From the NCBI GenBank assembly GCA_024734555.1, contig JANPWX010000010.1:691826-755825 (forward strand): a DNA stretch of 64,000 nucleotides, read 5' to 3'. Positions 63,740 through 64,000 of the stretch are shown here, piece by piece. Position 1 is the first letter of the stretch, and each line of letters opens with the position of its first letter. This stretch comes from Trochalopteron elliotii. Lineage: Eukaryota > Chordata > Aves > Passeriformes > Leiothrichidae. The notes under the pieces are model-generated. The model was given only the letters and a program-made list of their open reading frames with translations, did no database searches and had not been told where the DNA came from. The translations under genes were made by a program, and so were the position numbers.

Positions 63740-64000
63740 CCGCGCTCCCCACAAGGTAAAACACAGGCGTTCCCCAAAGCACACCAGTAAAACAAGAGCT
63801 GCCCCAAGGGTCAATGCCACTCCGGAGGGCGGGGGGGGCACCGCCACGTCGTGACAGAGCATCAGCCCCGCTCCTGCCCACTTCAGACAACCGAGCCCAG
63901 CACGGCCCTGGCCGCCGAGGCCTGGCGAGCACCGCGTCCTTCCGACACGCCACAGAGAAAACCCGCAGCGCCGGGGTGTCCCGCGGACAGCGGGGCCCGC
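63740..64000 (-). promoter_or_regulatory. ST3GAL3: CpG island at ST3GAL3 5' end (promoter region, partial)
   Basis: GC content and CpG density rise sharply from about 63740 to the window edge (GCCGCGCTCC, GGCGGGGGGGGC, GCCGCCGAGGCC, CCCGCGGACAGCG). Such islands mark housekeeping-type promoters in vertebrates, and this one lies just upstream of the first coding exon of the minus-strand gene. The transcription start and the non-coding first exon probably lie here or just beyond base 64000. I saw no convincing minus-strand GTAAG/GTGAG donor between 63650 and 64000. The open frames here (63612-63953 minus) are a product of high GC and are not called. Confidence 0.75.

Noticed and set aside
63612..63953. 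113-codon minus-strand ORF overlapping the CpG island
   Set aside because: GC-rich DNA has few stops; the frame runs through the inferred intron and acceptor, and does not match any known ST3GAL3 N-terminus.

Overview
The window looks like vertebrate nuclear DNA, most likely from a bird. It is AT-rich and almost entirely non-coding. It carries degraded CR1 LINE copies of the avian kind, A/C-rich simple tracts and a (TGGA)n microsatellite, and its few real exons are short and separated by introns of 9 to 35 kb. No prokaryotic gene, rRNA, tRNA, CRISPR array or intact mobile element was seen. Most open reading frames above 60 codons are chance stop-free runs in intron or repeat sequence, and several of them lack an ATG.

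The window contains the 5' part of one gene on the minus strand: ST3GAL3, a Golgi type II membrane alpha-2,3-sialyltransferase. I found four coding exons by reading the minus strand and matching it to what I remember of the vertebrate ST3GAL3 N-terminus. In transcription order they are 63495-63639 (start codon, cytoplasmic tail, membrane anchor), 28376-28423 (48 nt, stem), 18937-18979 (43 nt, stem) and 757-849 (93 nt, end of the stem and entry to the catalytic domain). All have GT/AG borders. The phases run 1, 1, 2, 2 and give one continuous frame of residues 1-99 plus a split codon. The rest of the gene, including the sialylmotifs, lies to the left of base 1. A CpG island at the right edge (about 63740-64000) marks the promoter region; the non-coding first exon was not placed with confidence.

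Layout: 1-756 intron; 757-849 exon; 850-18936 intron (18.1 kb); 18937-18979 exon; 18980-28375 intron with the (TGGA)n repeat at 23552; 28376-28423 exon; 28424-63494 first coding intron (35 kb); 63495-63639 first coding exon; 63640-64000 upstream intron and CpG island. The 35-kb intron holds all five recognised CR1 fragments (41.3-53.3 kb), an isolated CpG-rich patch at 52.53-52.65 kb, a 65-codon ATG-initiated ORF with a nearby poly(A) signal at 51.8 kb, and a strong small hairpin at 44.34 kb.

The main points for follow-up are two minimal 'start-stop' upstream ORFs in the 30-nt leader just before the ST3GAL3 start codon, the orphan CpG island as a possible internal promoter, and the frame-preserving 48-nt cassette exon. 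I found no evidence of a wholly new biological system. All repeat and homology calls are from memory and pattern, with no database search.
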